From the NCBI GenBank assembly GCA_019638615.1, contig JAHBTL010000014.1, forward strand, positions 79,154 to 143,153: a DNA stretch of 64,000 nucleotides. Direction: 5' to 3'. Below the pieces are notes generated by a model. It was not told where the DNA came from. It made no database searches and was given only the letters and a program-made list of their open reading frames with translations. Shown piece by piece: positions 25,213-33,371 of the stretch. A program made the translations under genes and the position numbers. The stretch's first letter is position 1; each line of letters opens with the position of its first letter. Source of the stretch: Chitinophagaceae bacterium (GTDB lineage Bacteria; Bacteroidota; Bacteroidia; Chitinophagales; Chitinophagaceae).

Positions 25213-25677
25213 CTATGCATTGATATTGATTAGCTTATTTTCTGCTAATTGCTCTTTCAGGCTTATCAGCAGTTGCTGCTGCCTTTTTTCTTCGCCGTTT
25301 TCCCCGGCAAAATTGAGCAGGGCAACGCTTGCCTTTTTCAGCTCATTCTGAAGTTCATCCCTCTTTACTTCCTCCTGTTTGGAAAGATGAAGCAGATAAT
25401 ACACTACCCGTTTGAGCATATTTTCTGCTTCTTTCCTCTGTCCAAGCTCATCGTAGGTATTGGAAAGATTGTTGCACGAAATGATATAGACCTGCATAAA
25501 CGGAATAGCCACCCGCAGGCAATCCCCCTGGTGATTGTTCAGCGCCTCTGCCTGATATAAGGCGTCTTTATAAACTGACAACGCTTTTTCAAAATCTCCT
25601 TTATTGAAAAAATCATTTGCGGCCGCCGTTAACGCTTTCCAGTGGTTTTCTATATGGCTTATACAGGTATCACTCAT
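25213..25677 (-). CDS. TPR-like helical protein
   Basis: Soluble protein of 154 residues, all helical. Helix pairs resemble tetratricopeptide repeats (AANDFFNKGDFEKALSVYKD, then SCNNLSNTYDELGQRKEAEN). It has no signal peptide and is probably a cytoplasmic scaffold or adaptor. It sits between the thioredoxin-like and HAD genes downstream of the TBDR; the spacing of 39 bp to the thioredoxin gene fits one transcript. No specific function can be given. Confidence 0.6.
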   Translation of the reverse strand: MSDTCISHIENHWKALTAAANDFFNKGDFEKALSVYKDALYQAEALNNHQGDCLRVAIPFMQVYIISCNNLSNTYDELGQRKEAENMLKRVVYYLLHLSKQEEVKRDELQNELKKASVALLNFAGENGEEKRQQQLLISLKEQLAENKLININA

Positions 25678-25716
25678 CTTATTTCAAATTTTTGCTTGCA
25701 TAGTCCATAACAATAT

Positions 25717-26253
25717 TTACGCATTTTTGTCTTTGTCCATTACGGCAGCTATCCTGTCCAGCACTTTTAAAATATTCTTTGGAGGCATCAACCCGTAAAA
25801 GCGTAACAGCAGCCGGTAGTCCTTATCGAAATAAAGCCACAGCGGATAGCTGACAAATCCTTTTTCATTCTTGCCGTAAACGGTTACAAAATCATTTACC
25901 TGGTAAGGGTTTTGAGGGTTTGGGTTCAGATAGTGCTTATGGTTAAACACAATTGCCGAATCAGCTTCCGCCAATCCTTTTACAAAATAAAAAGCACTGT
26001 CCAGCTTTTGCCCCAACGCATTGTTTTTCTTAATCTGCGCTTCCTGCATCAGGCAATACGTGCAGTATTTTGAACCGATATAAACAACTATATATTTCTT
26101 TTCCTCCGACATCTTTTTGTCCAGTTCGGCAAAATTCATTTGAGCGCTTGCTGTATGAACAGAAAACAACATCAGCAATAAAGTGACTGTGCAATGCCAA
26201 CCGGTTTTTACCGGAGCCGGTTTTTTAGTTGTTGTTTTCTGTTTGCTATACAT
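25717..26253 (-). CDS. secreted thioredoxin-like protein
   Basis: Protein of 178 residues with an N-terminal membrane signal (about 20-38, HCTVTLLLMLFSVHTASAQM) and a thioredoxin-fold core. The redox pair is CTYC at residues 64-67 (IVVYIGSKYCTYCLMQEAQ), and the cis-proline loop is in GFVSYPLWLYFDKDYRLLLR. It should act in the periplasm as a thiol-disulfide protein. The gene starts 11 bp after the TBDR stop. The receptor has an unusual Cys-x-x-Cys pair in its plug (residues 162 and 165), which is a possible substrate; this is inference. Confidence 0.85.
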   Translation of the reverse strand: MYSKQKTTTKKPAPVKTGWHCTVTLLLMLFSVHTASAQMNFAELDKKMSEEKKYIVVYIGSKYCTYCLMQEAQIKKNNALGQKLDSAFYFVKGLAEADSAIVFNHKHYLNPNPQNPYQVNDFVTVYGKNEKGFVSYPLWLYFDKDYRLLLRFYGLMPPKNILKVLDRIAAVMDKDKNA

Positions 26254-26264
26254 GATGATGATTA

Positions 26265-28799
26265 TTAAAAGCTAAAGCGCAAACCGAGATAACCGGTACG
26301 GCCCTGCTGCGGTGTGTAATTATATTCCGTGTCAAATTGCAGCCCGCCATATTTATCAGGATTTGCCAGGTCGTTGAACGGGTCGGCGGTATTCACCAGC
26401 AGGTTTTTAGGAACATAATCGAAGATGTTCTTTACACCGGCATAGAGCTGCAAACCGTTTTTAAATTTATAGGTCAACTGCGTATGCACTTTGCAGAACC
26501 AGGGTGAGTATGGATCGCGGGGATCAGTCACTGTTCCGGTTACATTGCCATTACCATCATAAGTTTCCATTTCTCCCTGCACAGGCAGCAGCATCGGGCC
26601 GCGCCATTCTCCTGTTACATTCCAGGTAAGCTGTGGAATAAAATCGTAAGCGGCTGTAAATACGCCTGACCATTTGGGAGAAAATTCAAAATCTGATTTT
26701 ACAATATCGTTACTTAGTTTATTGCCATCATCATCCCTTTCAAACTCAAACAATTCTGCCTGGGTATAAGATACGCCGGCAGTCAACCGAAAAGGGAAGC
26801 GAAAATTCAGGGCAATATCCAGCGATGCGCCAATGCTGCGGGCATATTCATCACCGTCCACGTTATAGTACGTGAGTGTTCTGCTTACATCGTTCCTTAC
26901 GGGGTAAATCTTATTGAAGAAATGCGTGTAATAGGCGCTTACATCATAAGTCAGCCCAATACCCTCGGTAGCAACCCTGCCTTCATAATCCACTGTACCG
27001 CTTAATGATTTCTCCGGTTTTAATGCTTCTCCGAACTTCGCTTCATATTGCCCGCTCAATGCCCTGTGATCTTCGCTGAAGATATTCACTACCCGGTAGC
27101 CTGTACCTACACTGGCGCGTAAAGTATTTTTTTCGTTAGGCGCATATTTAAACGCAATGCGGGGAGAATGTACCGGGTTTTCATGGTCACCGGAAGCAGA
27201 GTGGGTAATATCATAATCAAAACGGTAGCCTAACAACAGGGTGGTTTTGTGGCTTAGCGTCCATAAATCCTGTATAAAGAAACCGGGCATTTGAGTAATA
27301 AAGGGGTCTTTGCCATTATCGGAAGCAATGGTATTGTCTTTAAACCAGATGTACCGGTAAGAGCCGCCTAATAACAAATCATGACTGCCCAATTTCTTAT
27401 CCCAGAAGGCCTGTCCGAACAGGGTTTTCTGGTGCGCCATGAACAATTCTGTACCATAAGCCGAGTTATGGTCGTGCTGGTTGTAAGAACCCTGTATGGT
27501 AATATTCTCTTTGATGGGTAACTCATATTTACCCACTGCTTCAAACCGGCTGGTATAAATAGATTCCTGGTACTTCATATTATCTGCCAGTGCAGCACCG
27601 GGATTTGCCTGTTGCACTTCATCCATCCATTGCTGTTTGTCTGCTGCATTATCAAACCGGGGAACACGAAATCCCTTTGCATATTTTTGGTTGTAAATAG
27701 TATAGCCGTTGGGCAGTACATAATCGGCATTGTAGCCCGGAGAATTGGGATTGTCATCATATTGATTAAAATCTACAAATTTTCTGTCCGATTTGTTCCA
27801 GCCGAGTTCTCCGCCGTGACGGTCTTCATTATAATACCGTAAGGACAAACTGGCGGTCTTATCAAATTTTTGCTTAATGTCCCATTTGTTGAAAAACGAT
27901 AATCTTTTTTGAAGGGTTTTATCCATATAGCCATCCTGATCCTGGTCTTTTGGCGTATTGAAATAGTATCCATCCACGTTGAACATAGTGGCTACCTTTT
28001 TGCTCAACCTGGCGCTGAACCCGGTATTGCCGGTCAGCTCCCCCCAGGTAGAAGCATTATAGTCCAGAAAGAACTTAGGCGCTGTGTTCGCCTTTTTGGT
28101 CATGATATTGATAACGCCGCCAATGGCTTCCGAGCCATACAACGAAGAAGCAGGGCCTTTCACCACTTCCACACGGTCTATAATGCTGTTGGGAATGCCG
28201 CTAACACCATATACAGTAGAAAGGGAACTGACAATGGGCATACCGTCAATCAGCACCATAGAATAAGGTCCGGGCATACCATTAATGCCAATGTCGGAGG
28301 TGTTGCACATATTGCAGTTCACCTGCGGGTTAATGCCGTTCACCATATACAGCGCATCAAGTACATTGGATGTGGGGTTTCTCTGGAACAGCTTTGAGGA
28401 AATAATCGTAACCGGCACAGGGCTTTCGGACTTGCGCACTTCTTTCAGTGTTCCGGTAACCACTACTTCGTCTAATGAAGAAGCGCCCGATGTTTTCAGG
28501 CTTATATCCTGTGTTAAGGAAGATTGATCACCTATTTTTACCATTAAAGTATAGGTATCAAAGCCTATGGCGCTTATGCGTAATTGCCAGTTGCCGGCAG
28601 CAATCCCTTTCAGCAGGTATTTTCCCTGACCGTCGGTCGTAGTACCCATATTCAGCCTGGGAATGGTAACGGTTGCGGCTTCAACTGCCTTTCCGTTTTC
28701 GTCATGAACAAGTCCTGTAATTTGCCCGGTTTGCGCCAGAGCAAACAGTCCTGAAAGAATTAAGCACGCTGTTAGCATGGCCTTTTTTAGTTGTGTCAT
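26265..28799 (-). CDS. TonB-dependent receptor with a CNMC plug motif
   Basis: Outer-membrane receptor of 844 residues with a signal peptide ending in FALAQ, a CarboxypepD_reg-like domain (about 25-105), a TonB box-like DEVVVTG, a plug (about 115-235) and a barrel ending in LGLRFSF. The plug contains NCNMCNTSDIGINGMPGPYS with Cys162 and Cys165, a pair found in a particular Bacteroidota subgroup of CirA/BtuB-like receptors. The perfect palindrome GTTAGAATATTCTAAC 54 bp upstream suggests repression by the DtxR-family protein at 29656. Iron or manganese chelates are therefore plausible ligands. It is the first gene of an operon with thioredoxin, TPR-like and HAD genes. Confidence 0.92.
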   Translation of the reverse strand: MTQLKKAMLTACLILSGLFALAQTGQITGLVHDENGKAVEAATVTIPRLNMGTTTDGQGKYLLKGIAAGNWQLRISAIGFDTYTLMVKIGDQSSLTQDISLKTSGASSLDEVVVTGTLKEVRKSESPVPVTIISSKLFQRNPTSNVLDALYMVNGINPQVNCNMCNTSDIGINGMPGPYSMVLIDGMPIVSSLSTVYGVSGIPNSIIDRVEVVKGPASSLYGSEAIGGVINIMTKKANTAPKFFLDYNASTWGELTGNTGFSARLSKKVATMFNVDGYYFNTPKDQDQDGYMDKTLQKRLSFFNKWDIKQKFDKTASLSLRYYNEDRHGGELGWNKSDRKFVDFNQYDDNPNSPGYNADYVLPNGYTIYNQKYAKGFRVPRFDNAADKQQWMDEVQQANPGAALADNMKYQESIYTSRFEAVGKYELPIKENITIQGSYNQHDHNSAYGTELFMAHQKTLFGQAFWDKKLGSHDLLLGGSYRYIWFKDNTIASDNGKDPFITQMPGFFIQDLWTLSHKTTLLLGYRFDYDITHSASGDHENPVHSPRIAFKYAPNEKNTLRASVGTGYRVVNIFSEDHRALSGQYEAKFGEALKPEKSLSGTVDYEGRVATEGIGLTYDVSAYYTHFFNKIYPVRNDVSRTLTYYNVDGDEYARSIGASLDIALNFRFPFRLTAGVSYTQAELFEFERDDDGNKLSNDIVKSDFEFSPKWSGVFTAAYDFIPQLTWNVTGEWRGPMLLPVQGEMETYDGNGNVTGTVTDPRDPYSPWFCKVHTQLTYKFKNGLQLYAGVKNIFDYVPKNLLVNTADPFNDLANPDKYGGLQFDTEYNYTPQQGRTGYLGLRFSF

Positions 28800-28852
28800 T
28801 ATTTTAATTTTTATATCGGAAATGCTGTTGTTATACGATGCAAATATCGTTA

Positions 28853-28868
28853 GTTAGAATATTCTAAC
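28853..28868. promoter_or_regulatory. candidate DtxR-type operator, perfect palindrome (site 3)
   Basis: GTTAGAATATTCTAAC is a perfect 16 bp palindrome 54 bp upstream of the TBDR start codon, with the same TTAG-N6-CTAA core as the other sites. It is well placed to block the promoter of the TBDR operon. Confidence 0.65.
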
Positions 28869-28992
28869 AAAATATTTATACTATTCTTTTTACAGTAGGC
28901 AACGCATCTCATTGCTGATGATGCGTAATGCTTATATATTATTGTCAGAGCGGCAATACGTTTTCTGTATGCTGTGTGTAAGGCTACAATAA

Positions 28993-29376
28993 TTACAGTA
29001 AAATGCGTACAGCCTGTTCTGCAATATCAATAGCTCGTAACGGAGGACCCCGAACGGTCGTAGCCATTAAATATAGCAGGTGAGGCCGGCCTGTATTTTC
29101 CGGCACAGGTATAAACCCTGTTAATACCGGAGTGAACAGGGGAAGGCAGTATAAGGTAGTGTGGAGATAAGTACAATAATATACGGCATTAAGCATTTCC
29201 GTTTCGGAAGCGCTATGGTGATGCTTTTTTCCCCTTTTTTCGCGGGCAATATCATAGGGATGTACATGCATGACAACCCGCCCGTCTGCGGTAACATGCC
29301 CGTGTATGAAGACAATGTTGCTGATATACATTGCTGTATACAAAACACAAAAAATGGAAGCAACTGCTTTTCTCAT
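28993..29376 (-). CDS. histidine-rich exported protein
   Basis: The start is set at ATG 29376, where a signal sequence begins (MRKAVASIFCVLYTAMYISN); the longer open frame starts in unlikely sequence. The 127-residue protein has a histidine-rich stretch (HGHVTADGRVVMHVHPYDIA followed by REKRGKKHHHS) of the kind that binds divalent metals. The C-terminal half is less typical, with a hydrophobic segment near residues 78-92. It lies between the DtxR-family gene and the TBDR and is transcribed towards the receptor. A metal-binding periplasmic role is inferred. No named family is recognised. Confidence 0.6.
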   Translation of the reverse strand: MRKAVASIFCVLYTAMYISNIVFIHGHVTADGRVVMHVHPYDIAREKRGKKHHHSASETEMLNAVYYCTYLHTTLYCLPLFTPVLTGFIPVPENTGRPHLLYLMATTVRGPPLRAIDIAEQAVRILL

Positions 29377-29575
29377 ATCTTTTCCATTTTGCAATGCATA
29401 ATCAACAGATCTTTTTTTAAGTATGATTTTGGATGAACCGCAAATATTACCAAACAAACATATATGCAACTGTGTTGCAAAAATATAAAATCCGGCAGGC
29501 TCCGCAAACATTTTTAAAATGCTTTTATTCTTATTACCTAAAACAAAGCGTTTTTTTTATTTAGAGATGCAACTA

Positions 29576-29591
29576 ATTAGACTGTTCTAAT
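29576..29591. promoter_or_regulatory. candidate DtxR-type operator (site 4)
   Basis: ATTAGACTGTTCTAAT has 6 bp perfect arms (ATTAGA/TCTAAT) in the divergent region between the His-rich gene and the DtxR-family gene. The core is TTAG-N6-CTAA. Confidence 0.55.
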
Positions 29592-29618
29592 AAAATCATT
29601 TATCAAATTTCCCTTCCT

Positions 29619-29651
29619 CTTAGCATAAGCTAAGTCTAAATCGTAATTTTG
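29619..29651 (+). promoter_or_regulatory. DtxR gene promoter with overlapping operator (site 5)
   Basis: CTTAGCATAAGCTAAG (29619-29634), with perfect 6 bp arms, lies over the -33 region of the promoter whose -7 box is TAATTTTG (29644-29651). This predicts autoregulation. The start codon ATG 29656 follows the -7 box by only 4 bp. Confidence 0.55.
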
Positions 29652-29655
29652 CGGC

Positions 29656-30318
29656 ATGAACACGCATACAGAAGAAAACTACCTGAAGGCTATTTATAAC
29701 CTTTCTGCCGTAAAAGGCGAGGCTAATGTGAATGAGCTAAGCAGGCATCTGGAGATAAAAATGCCTACGGTAAACAGCATGATGAAAAGACTGGCGGATA
29801 AAAAACTGATTGTTTATGAGAGCTATAAACCGGTGCGGCTTACTACTAAAGGAGAAAAGGAGGCGGCATTGATTATCCGCAAACACCGGTTGACGGAAAT
29901 GTTCCTGGTAGAAAAAATGGGCTTCGGATGGGATGAGGTGCATGGAATAGCTGAACAAATTGAGCACGTACAGTCGTCAGATTTCTTTGCAAAAATGGAT
30001 GAACTGTTAGGGTTTCCAAAAATTGATCCGCATGGGTCGCCAATTCCCGACAAAAATGGCAAAATGGAATGGACGGAGTATCATAAGCTGAATGAGTGCA
30101 AGACAGGGGATATTGTGATCTTTAAAGCAGTTACACACTCGTCGGATGATTTCCTCAAATTGCTGAATGTCCGTGAACTGCAACTCGGAACAATTATTAA
30201 AATAAAGTCAGTAGAAGCATTTGATGGTACAATGACGATTGAATACAACAAACGAAAACCGGAAATGCTCAGCCATCTTGTTTGCGACAGGATATTGGTG
30301 GCAAATAGAAAGAAATAA
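29656..30318 (+). CDS. DtxR/MntR-family metal-dependent repressor
   Basis: Regulator of 220 residues. The N-terminal winged helix spans about 1-65 (EENYLKAIYNLSAVKGEANV, then VNELSRHLEIKMPTVNSMMK). The metal-binding and dimerisation domain follows (IIRKHRLTEMFLVEKMGFGW, then EVHGIAEQIEHVQSSDFF, with conserved His and Glu residues), and the C-terminal part from about 145 is a FeoA/SH3-like domain. Such proteins repress iron or manganese uptake genes when metal is plentiful. The divergent neighbours are a His-rich protein and a TBDR operon, and TTAG-N6-CTAA palindromes in this region are the likely binding sites. Whether it senses Fe or Mn cannot be read from sequence. Confidence 0.92.
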   Translation: MNTHTEENYLKAIYNLSAVKGEANVNELSRHLEIKMPTVNSMMKRLADKKLIVYESYKPVRLTTKGEKEAALIIRKHRLTEMFLVEKMGFGWDEVHGIAEQIEHVQSSDFFAKMDELLGFPKIDPHGSPIPDKNGKMEWTEYHKLNECKTGDIVIFKAVTHSSDDFLKLLNVRELQLGTIIKIKSVEAFDGTMTIEYNKRKPEMLSHLVCDRILVANRKK

Positions 30319-30326
30319 ACAACTAA

Positions 30327-30346
30327 ATCCATAGTGAAATATGGAT
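30327..30346 (+). terminator. possible terminator after the DtxR gene
   Basis: ATCCATA (30327-30333) and TATGGAT (30340-30346) form a 7 bp stem with a 6 base loop, followed by CTTTCAT. It is AU-rich with a poor T-run, so it is a weak candidate. Confidence 0.35.
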
Positions 30347-30433
30347 CTTTCATATTAGCCCTTTACGTTTTGTTGCTGGCAGTAACAGCAGACTTTACAG
30401 GAGATACCTGTTCACAAACTACTATAGAGGAGC

Positions 30434-30486
30434 TGTTCAGATAGCAGACCCGGACATTCCTTTCCGGTAGTTAACTTATCTGAACA
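30434..30486. other. nested inverted repeat, candidate structured RNA or terminator
   Basis: TGTTCAGATA (30434-30443) and TATCTGAACA (30477-30486) are perfect 10 bp arms. Inside them CCGGA and TCCGG can form a second stem. On the plus strand it is followed by TATATTTTTG. It sits between convergent genes and could end the histone-like gene transcript or the DtxR transcript. Confidence 0.4.
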
Positions 30487-30509
30487 TATATTTTTGTACT
30501 AACAGGTTT

Positions 30510-30857
30510 TTATTTTTTCCCGCTTTTTTTCTTCGGGGCCGTTTTTTTAGCAGGTAATTTTTTTGCTACTTTGGGCACTGCCTTTTTTGTAACAGCACTG
30601 GCTTTCCCGGCAACTTTTGTAACCTTCTTTGCAGCTTTCTTTGTGGCTGGTTTTGCTTTTTTAGCAGGTTTTGCTTTCCCCGAAATCTTTTTTGCGATGG
30701 CTTCTTTTACTCCCGTAAGTTTTTCTGCAACGGTTTCTGTAACTGCTGTTGCCCCGGCAACAATATCAGTTTTCAGTTCTGAGGCGGCTTCGCTTATCTT
30801 CTCAAATAGTGTAGGCTGATCCTGAGTGGTTGAGGTCTTTTGTTTTTTTGATGGCAT
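30510..30857 (-). CDS. lysine/alanine-rich histone H1-like protein
   Basis: Protein of 115 residues. The first 58 residues form an acidic-amphipathic segment (LFEKISEAASELKTDIVAGA). The rest is a low-complexity Lys/Ala/Pro tail (KPAKKAKPATKKAAKKVTKV and similar) resembling eukaryotic histone H1 and bacterial AlgP/Hc1 tails. It probably binds DNA non-specifically. Such proteins are common single genes in Bacteroidota. There are no partner genes here. Confidence 0.8.
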   Translation of the reverse strand: MPSKKQKTSTTQDQPTLFEKISEAASELKTDIVAGATAVTETVAEKLTGVKEAIAKKISGKAKPAKKAKPATKKAAKKVTKVAGKASAVTKKAVPKVAKKLPAKKTAPKKKSGKK

Positions 30858-31071
30858 ATGTGTTAAGTTTATGTAAAGTTAGTATTCCCGATAATATGTT
30901 GCTATATCGTAAGCCTTCATTATCAAATGCCAGGATTTTTTATAGTAGCTTTCCGGCTTCGCCAATACGGCTTCCGCTTTCAGGTCGTTCTGCACTTCAA
31001 ATAAATCTGGTGTTACTTTTGGCATTTCCCGGGTTTTTAATTTATTGTTGTTTTCAGCCGCTCATTTGATG

Positions 31072-31452
31072 CTAATTCATAAAAACGGGCAAAGCAAATA
31101 AAACCGTTCCGATAATAAAAATAACGGTCAAAATGCGAATTATGTAATGATTTGATTTGAGAAAAATGAATTGCTGAATGGCGCGTATCAGCCAAAATAG
31201 GGAACAGCCTAATAAAAATGCATTCCCTAATTTTGTATTCAGTAATTCTGCCGGAAATGCAAAACAGACAAACGCGGTAAACAGAAAGTAATAAATGATT
31301 TGAACATTCAGGATTTGCATAATTCCCTTGTTGGCAAAAACCAATTTCTTCAAATCGTCATTCCACTTAAATATTTTCCAGAATCCAATATGGAATAAAG
31401 CAAATGCTAAACTGTAAACCCCACACATGTAAATTATAAAAATCATTTTCAT
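31072..31452 (-). CDS. small four-helix membrane protein
   Basis: Protein of 126 residues with four predicted transmembrane helices (about 3-22, 40-65, 72-93 and 100-124). The start is set at ATG 31452 because it overlaps the stop of the upstream methyltransferase gene in an ATGA arrangement, typical of translational coupling. No domain is recognised with certainty. It has the size and pattern of small uncharacterised Bacteroidota membrane proteins. It is probably co-expressed with the methyltransferase. Confidence 0.65.
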   Translation of the reverse strand: MKMIFIIYMCGVYSLAFALFHIGFWKIFKWNDDLKKLVFANKGIMQILNVQIIYYFLFTAFVCFAFPAELLNTKLGNAFLLGCSLFWLIRAIQQFIFLKSNHYIIRILTVIFIIGTVLFALPVFMN

Positions 31453-32117
31453 TTCTTTTTTGTGAGCCAACCCATATATATTGACGATTGAAAAAAGCGA
31501 AGTGGCGCTTCAAATCCCGCTTCTGTGCATAATTCGGAAAGCCTTTGTTCCGAAACAGGAAAAAGCTCATTTTCTATCCTGTTCAGGCGATTGCTGATTT
31601 GTTCTTCGTCTAAGTCATCAGGCAAAAGAAGTTTGAGTATTTTTAAATTTTGCCTGATTTGATTTTTATCACCGGTTATGTCTAATAATACGAATGTAGC
31701 TCCCGGAACTAATCTTGCTGCTATATCTTTGAGCAGGCTTAGTTTATCGCCGTTATCGCTAAGGAAATGCAGTACCAGCAAAAGCGTTGCCGCACCGTAT
31801 TTTTTACCGGGGTCAAGATCAGCTACCACACCTTCCATCAGTGTTATGCTGTTATATGTTTGAAGTTTTTCTCTTGCCTGTTTAATCATTTCAGGCGAAG
31901 GGTCAATGCCTGTGATTTTCCAATGTTCGGGCGCATGGGCAAATCGTTCTATTTCGTTTCCTGTTCCGCAACCTGCTATCAACAGATCTTTGTATTCAGT
32001 TTCACTGAGTAATTTGGGTAACAGTTCTAAAAAATAATGATAGCCTGGTATCCATGTTTTCACAAACTGATTATAACCTGTCGCTCTTTCATTTTCAAAT
32101 ATTTCTATTTTGTTCAT
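31449..32117 (-). CDS. class I SAM-dependent methyltransferase
   Basis: Cytoplasmic methyltransferase of 222 residues. Motif I is LLIAGCGTGNEIERFA (about 46-61), followed by the acidic residue of motif II in ITGIDPSPEMIKQAREK, and later AATLLLVLHFLSDNGDKLSL. This is the Methyltransf_25/UbiE-like fold acting on small molecules or proteins. The C-terminal ELFPVSEQRLSELCTEAGFE is usual for this group. The substrate is unknown. It is translationally coupled to the membrane protein gene downstream. Confidence 0.88.
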   Translation of the reverse strand: MNKIEIFENERATGYNQFVKTWIPGYHYFLELLPKLLSETEYKDLLIAGCGTGNEIERFAHAPEHWKITGIDPSPEMIKQAREKLQTYNSITLMEGVVADLDPGKKYGAATLLLVLHFLSDNGDKLSLLKDIAARLVPGATFVLLDITGDKNQIRQNLKILKLLLPDDLDEEQISNRLNRIENELFPVSEQRLSELCTEAGFEAPLRFFQSSIYMGWLTKKK

Positions 32118-32253
32118 TTCGTAAGGAGTATTGTTTACCGTTTATGATATTCAATTTATTTCACCAACAACCGTTACCTTTTGTTGTCCGTGTTAAAAAA
32201 AAGATTAATAATAAAAATGTAATATGGAAATCATTGCCGGTGCCGCAATGCTT

Positions 32254-33201
32254 CTATAGCCCTCTGATCTTTAGTGGAGAAATACCGTTGAATTTTTTAA
32301 AGGCAGTGCTAAAATTAGACATATTCTGATAGCCAAGCAAATTGCCGATTTGCTGTATAGAAAGATCGGTGTTTAACAAATATCTCCTGGCTTCATTCAT
32401 TCGTATTTGCTGCAGGTATCCGAATATCGTGTTGCCAAATACCTCTTTAAATCCTTCTTTTAATTTTGTTTGATTGATGCCCACCTGTTTGGCCAGCTCC
32501 AGGATAGTTAAAGGATTTTCCAGGTTTTCTTTGATAAGGTAGGCTGCATGGTGAATTTTGTCACGGTCAGACCTGTTCAACCTGATACGGGGCTTGTTAT
32601 TGATGCCTTCGTATAGCAGCGCTATTAATTCATATACTTTCGATTCTAAATAGATCCTGCGAGTAAGCCCTTCAAATGTACAGTTCCGGATATCGCGGAT
32701 CGTTCTTATTATATCGCCATATATAGCTACGCCACCGTTTGTCAGAACGCTGCTCTTCCCTAAGTGGATCTTATTAATGAATGTGTCCATCAAATCAGAC
32801 TCTCCCGCATATTTATTCAGCAACGCCAGTGGAATATGTACATCAAAGGTCTGATACGTTGTATTCTTGTGAAACTGTATATCAGCATGGTTATCCTCGG
32901 CAGACAGGAAGGAAATATTCCCCGACGATGCTTTGGTAATATGGCGTTTGGACTGGTTTGTAAAATGAATATCAGCATCAGACAGGTTAAGCTGAATTTC
33001 CAGCAACGATTCTTCACCCTTACCAAAAAGACTGATATCATCCGTCATTGTGTACTTTGACTGAAGTATGAACATTCCTTCCCTCAGATGCTGCTGCTCA
33101 AAGCTGATATCTCCTTTTGGCGTTCTGAAAAGCGTTTTGTTTTCATCCTCAGATGGAGAAAGGAAATCATCAAAATCAGTTGCTAATAATTTATACCCCA
33201 T
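32254..33201 (-). CDS. AraC family transcriptional regulator
   Basis: Regulator of 315 residues with a C-terminal AraC domain (ILELAKQVGINQTKLKEGFK, IQQIGNLLGYQNMSNFSTAF, ending NGISPLKIRGL). The start is set at ATG 33201. The open frame continues upstream to 33273, but those extra 24 codons are only the translation of three 21 bp operator repeats (YEYWNIYYEYGSVYYEFGS) and should not be coding. It is divergent from the TBDR-DUF4374-DUF4198 operon at 33762-38197 and is its likely activator. Confidence 0.88.
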   Translation of the reverse strand: MGYKLLATDFDDFLSPSEDENKTLFRTPKGDISFEQQHLREGMFILQSKYTMTDDISLFGKGEESLLEIQLNLSDADIHFTNQSKRHITKASSGNISFLSAEDNHADIQFHKNTTYQTFDVHIPLALLNKYAGESDLMDTFINKIHLGKSSVLTNGGVAIYGDIIRTIRDIRNCTFEGLTRRIYLESKVYELIALLYEGINNKPRIRLNRSDRDKIHHAAYLIKENLENPLTILELAKQVGINQTKLKEGFKEVFGNTIFGYLQQIRMNEARRYLLNTDLSIQQIGNLLGYQNMSNFSTAFKKFNGISPLKIRGL

Positions 33202-33208
33202 AACAATG

Positions 33209-33294
33209 CTTCCAAATTCATAATAAACACTTCCGTATTCATAATAAATGTTCCAATATTCGTAAGTAACCACCAGGCTTGTTCAACAACTTTG
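33209..33294 (+). promoter_or_regulatory. AraC-type operator with three half-sites and promoter of the 33.8 kb TBDR operon
   Basis: ATTCATAA (33216), ATTCATAA (33237) and ATTCGTAA (33258) recur at exactly 21 bp, each preceded by TTCC (33210, 33231 and 33251). The last TTCC is 36 bp upstream of the -7-like box CAACTTTG (33287-33294). The promoter fires towards the TBDR, but 467 bp lie between the -7 box and its start codon, mostly a MITE-like insertion. Confidence 0.7.
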
Positions 33295-33371
33295 CCGGCT
33301 CAAAGCGACATGAAATTTTCAGGCCAAAAATACGCAAAAAAAGTACCGATCTGCGGAAGCTGACATATAGA

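Noticed and set aside
27909-28397. 162-codon open frame antisense to the TBDR at 26265
   Set aside because: Opposite-strand shadow of a strongly supported TBDR, with no independent features.
33209-33265. Three regularly spaced 21 bp repeats that could suggest a CRISPR fragment
   Set aside because: The period has no variable spacers, the units match AraC half-sites found at other promoters, and they precede a fitting -7 box.
32254-33273. Longer AraC protein starting at 33273
   Set aside because: The extra 24 codons are a translation of the three operator repeats; ATG 33201 gives the normal family length.
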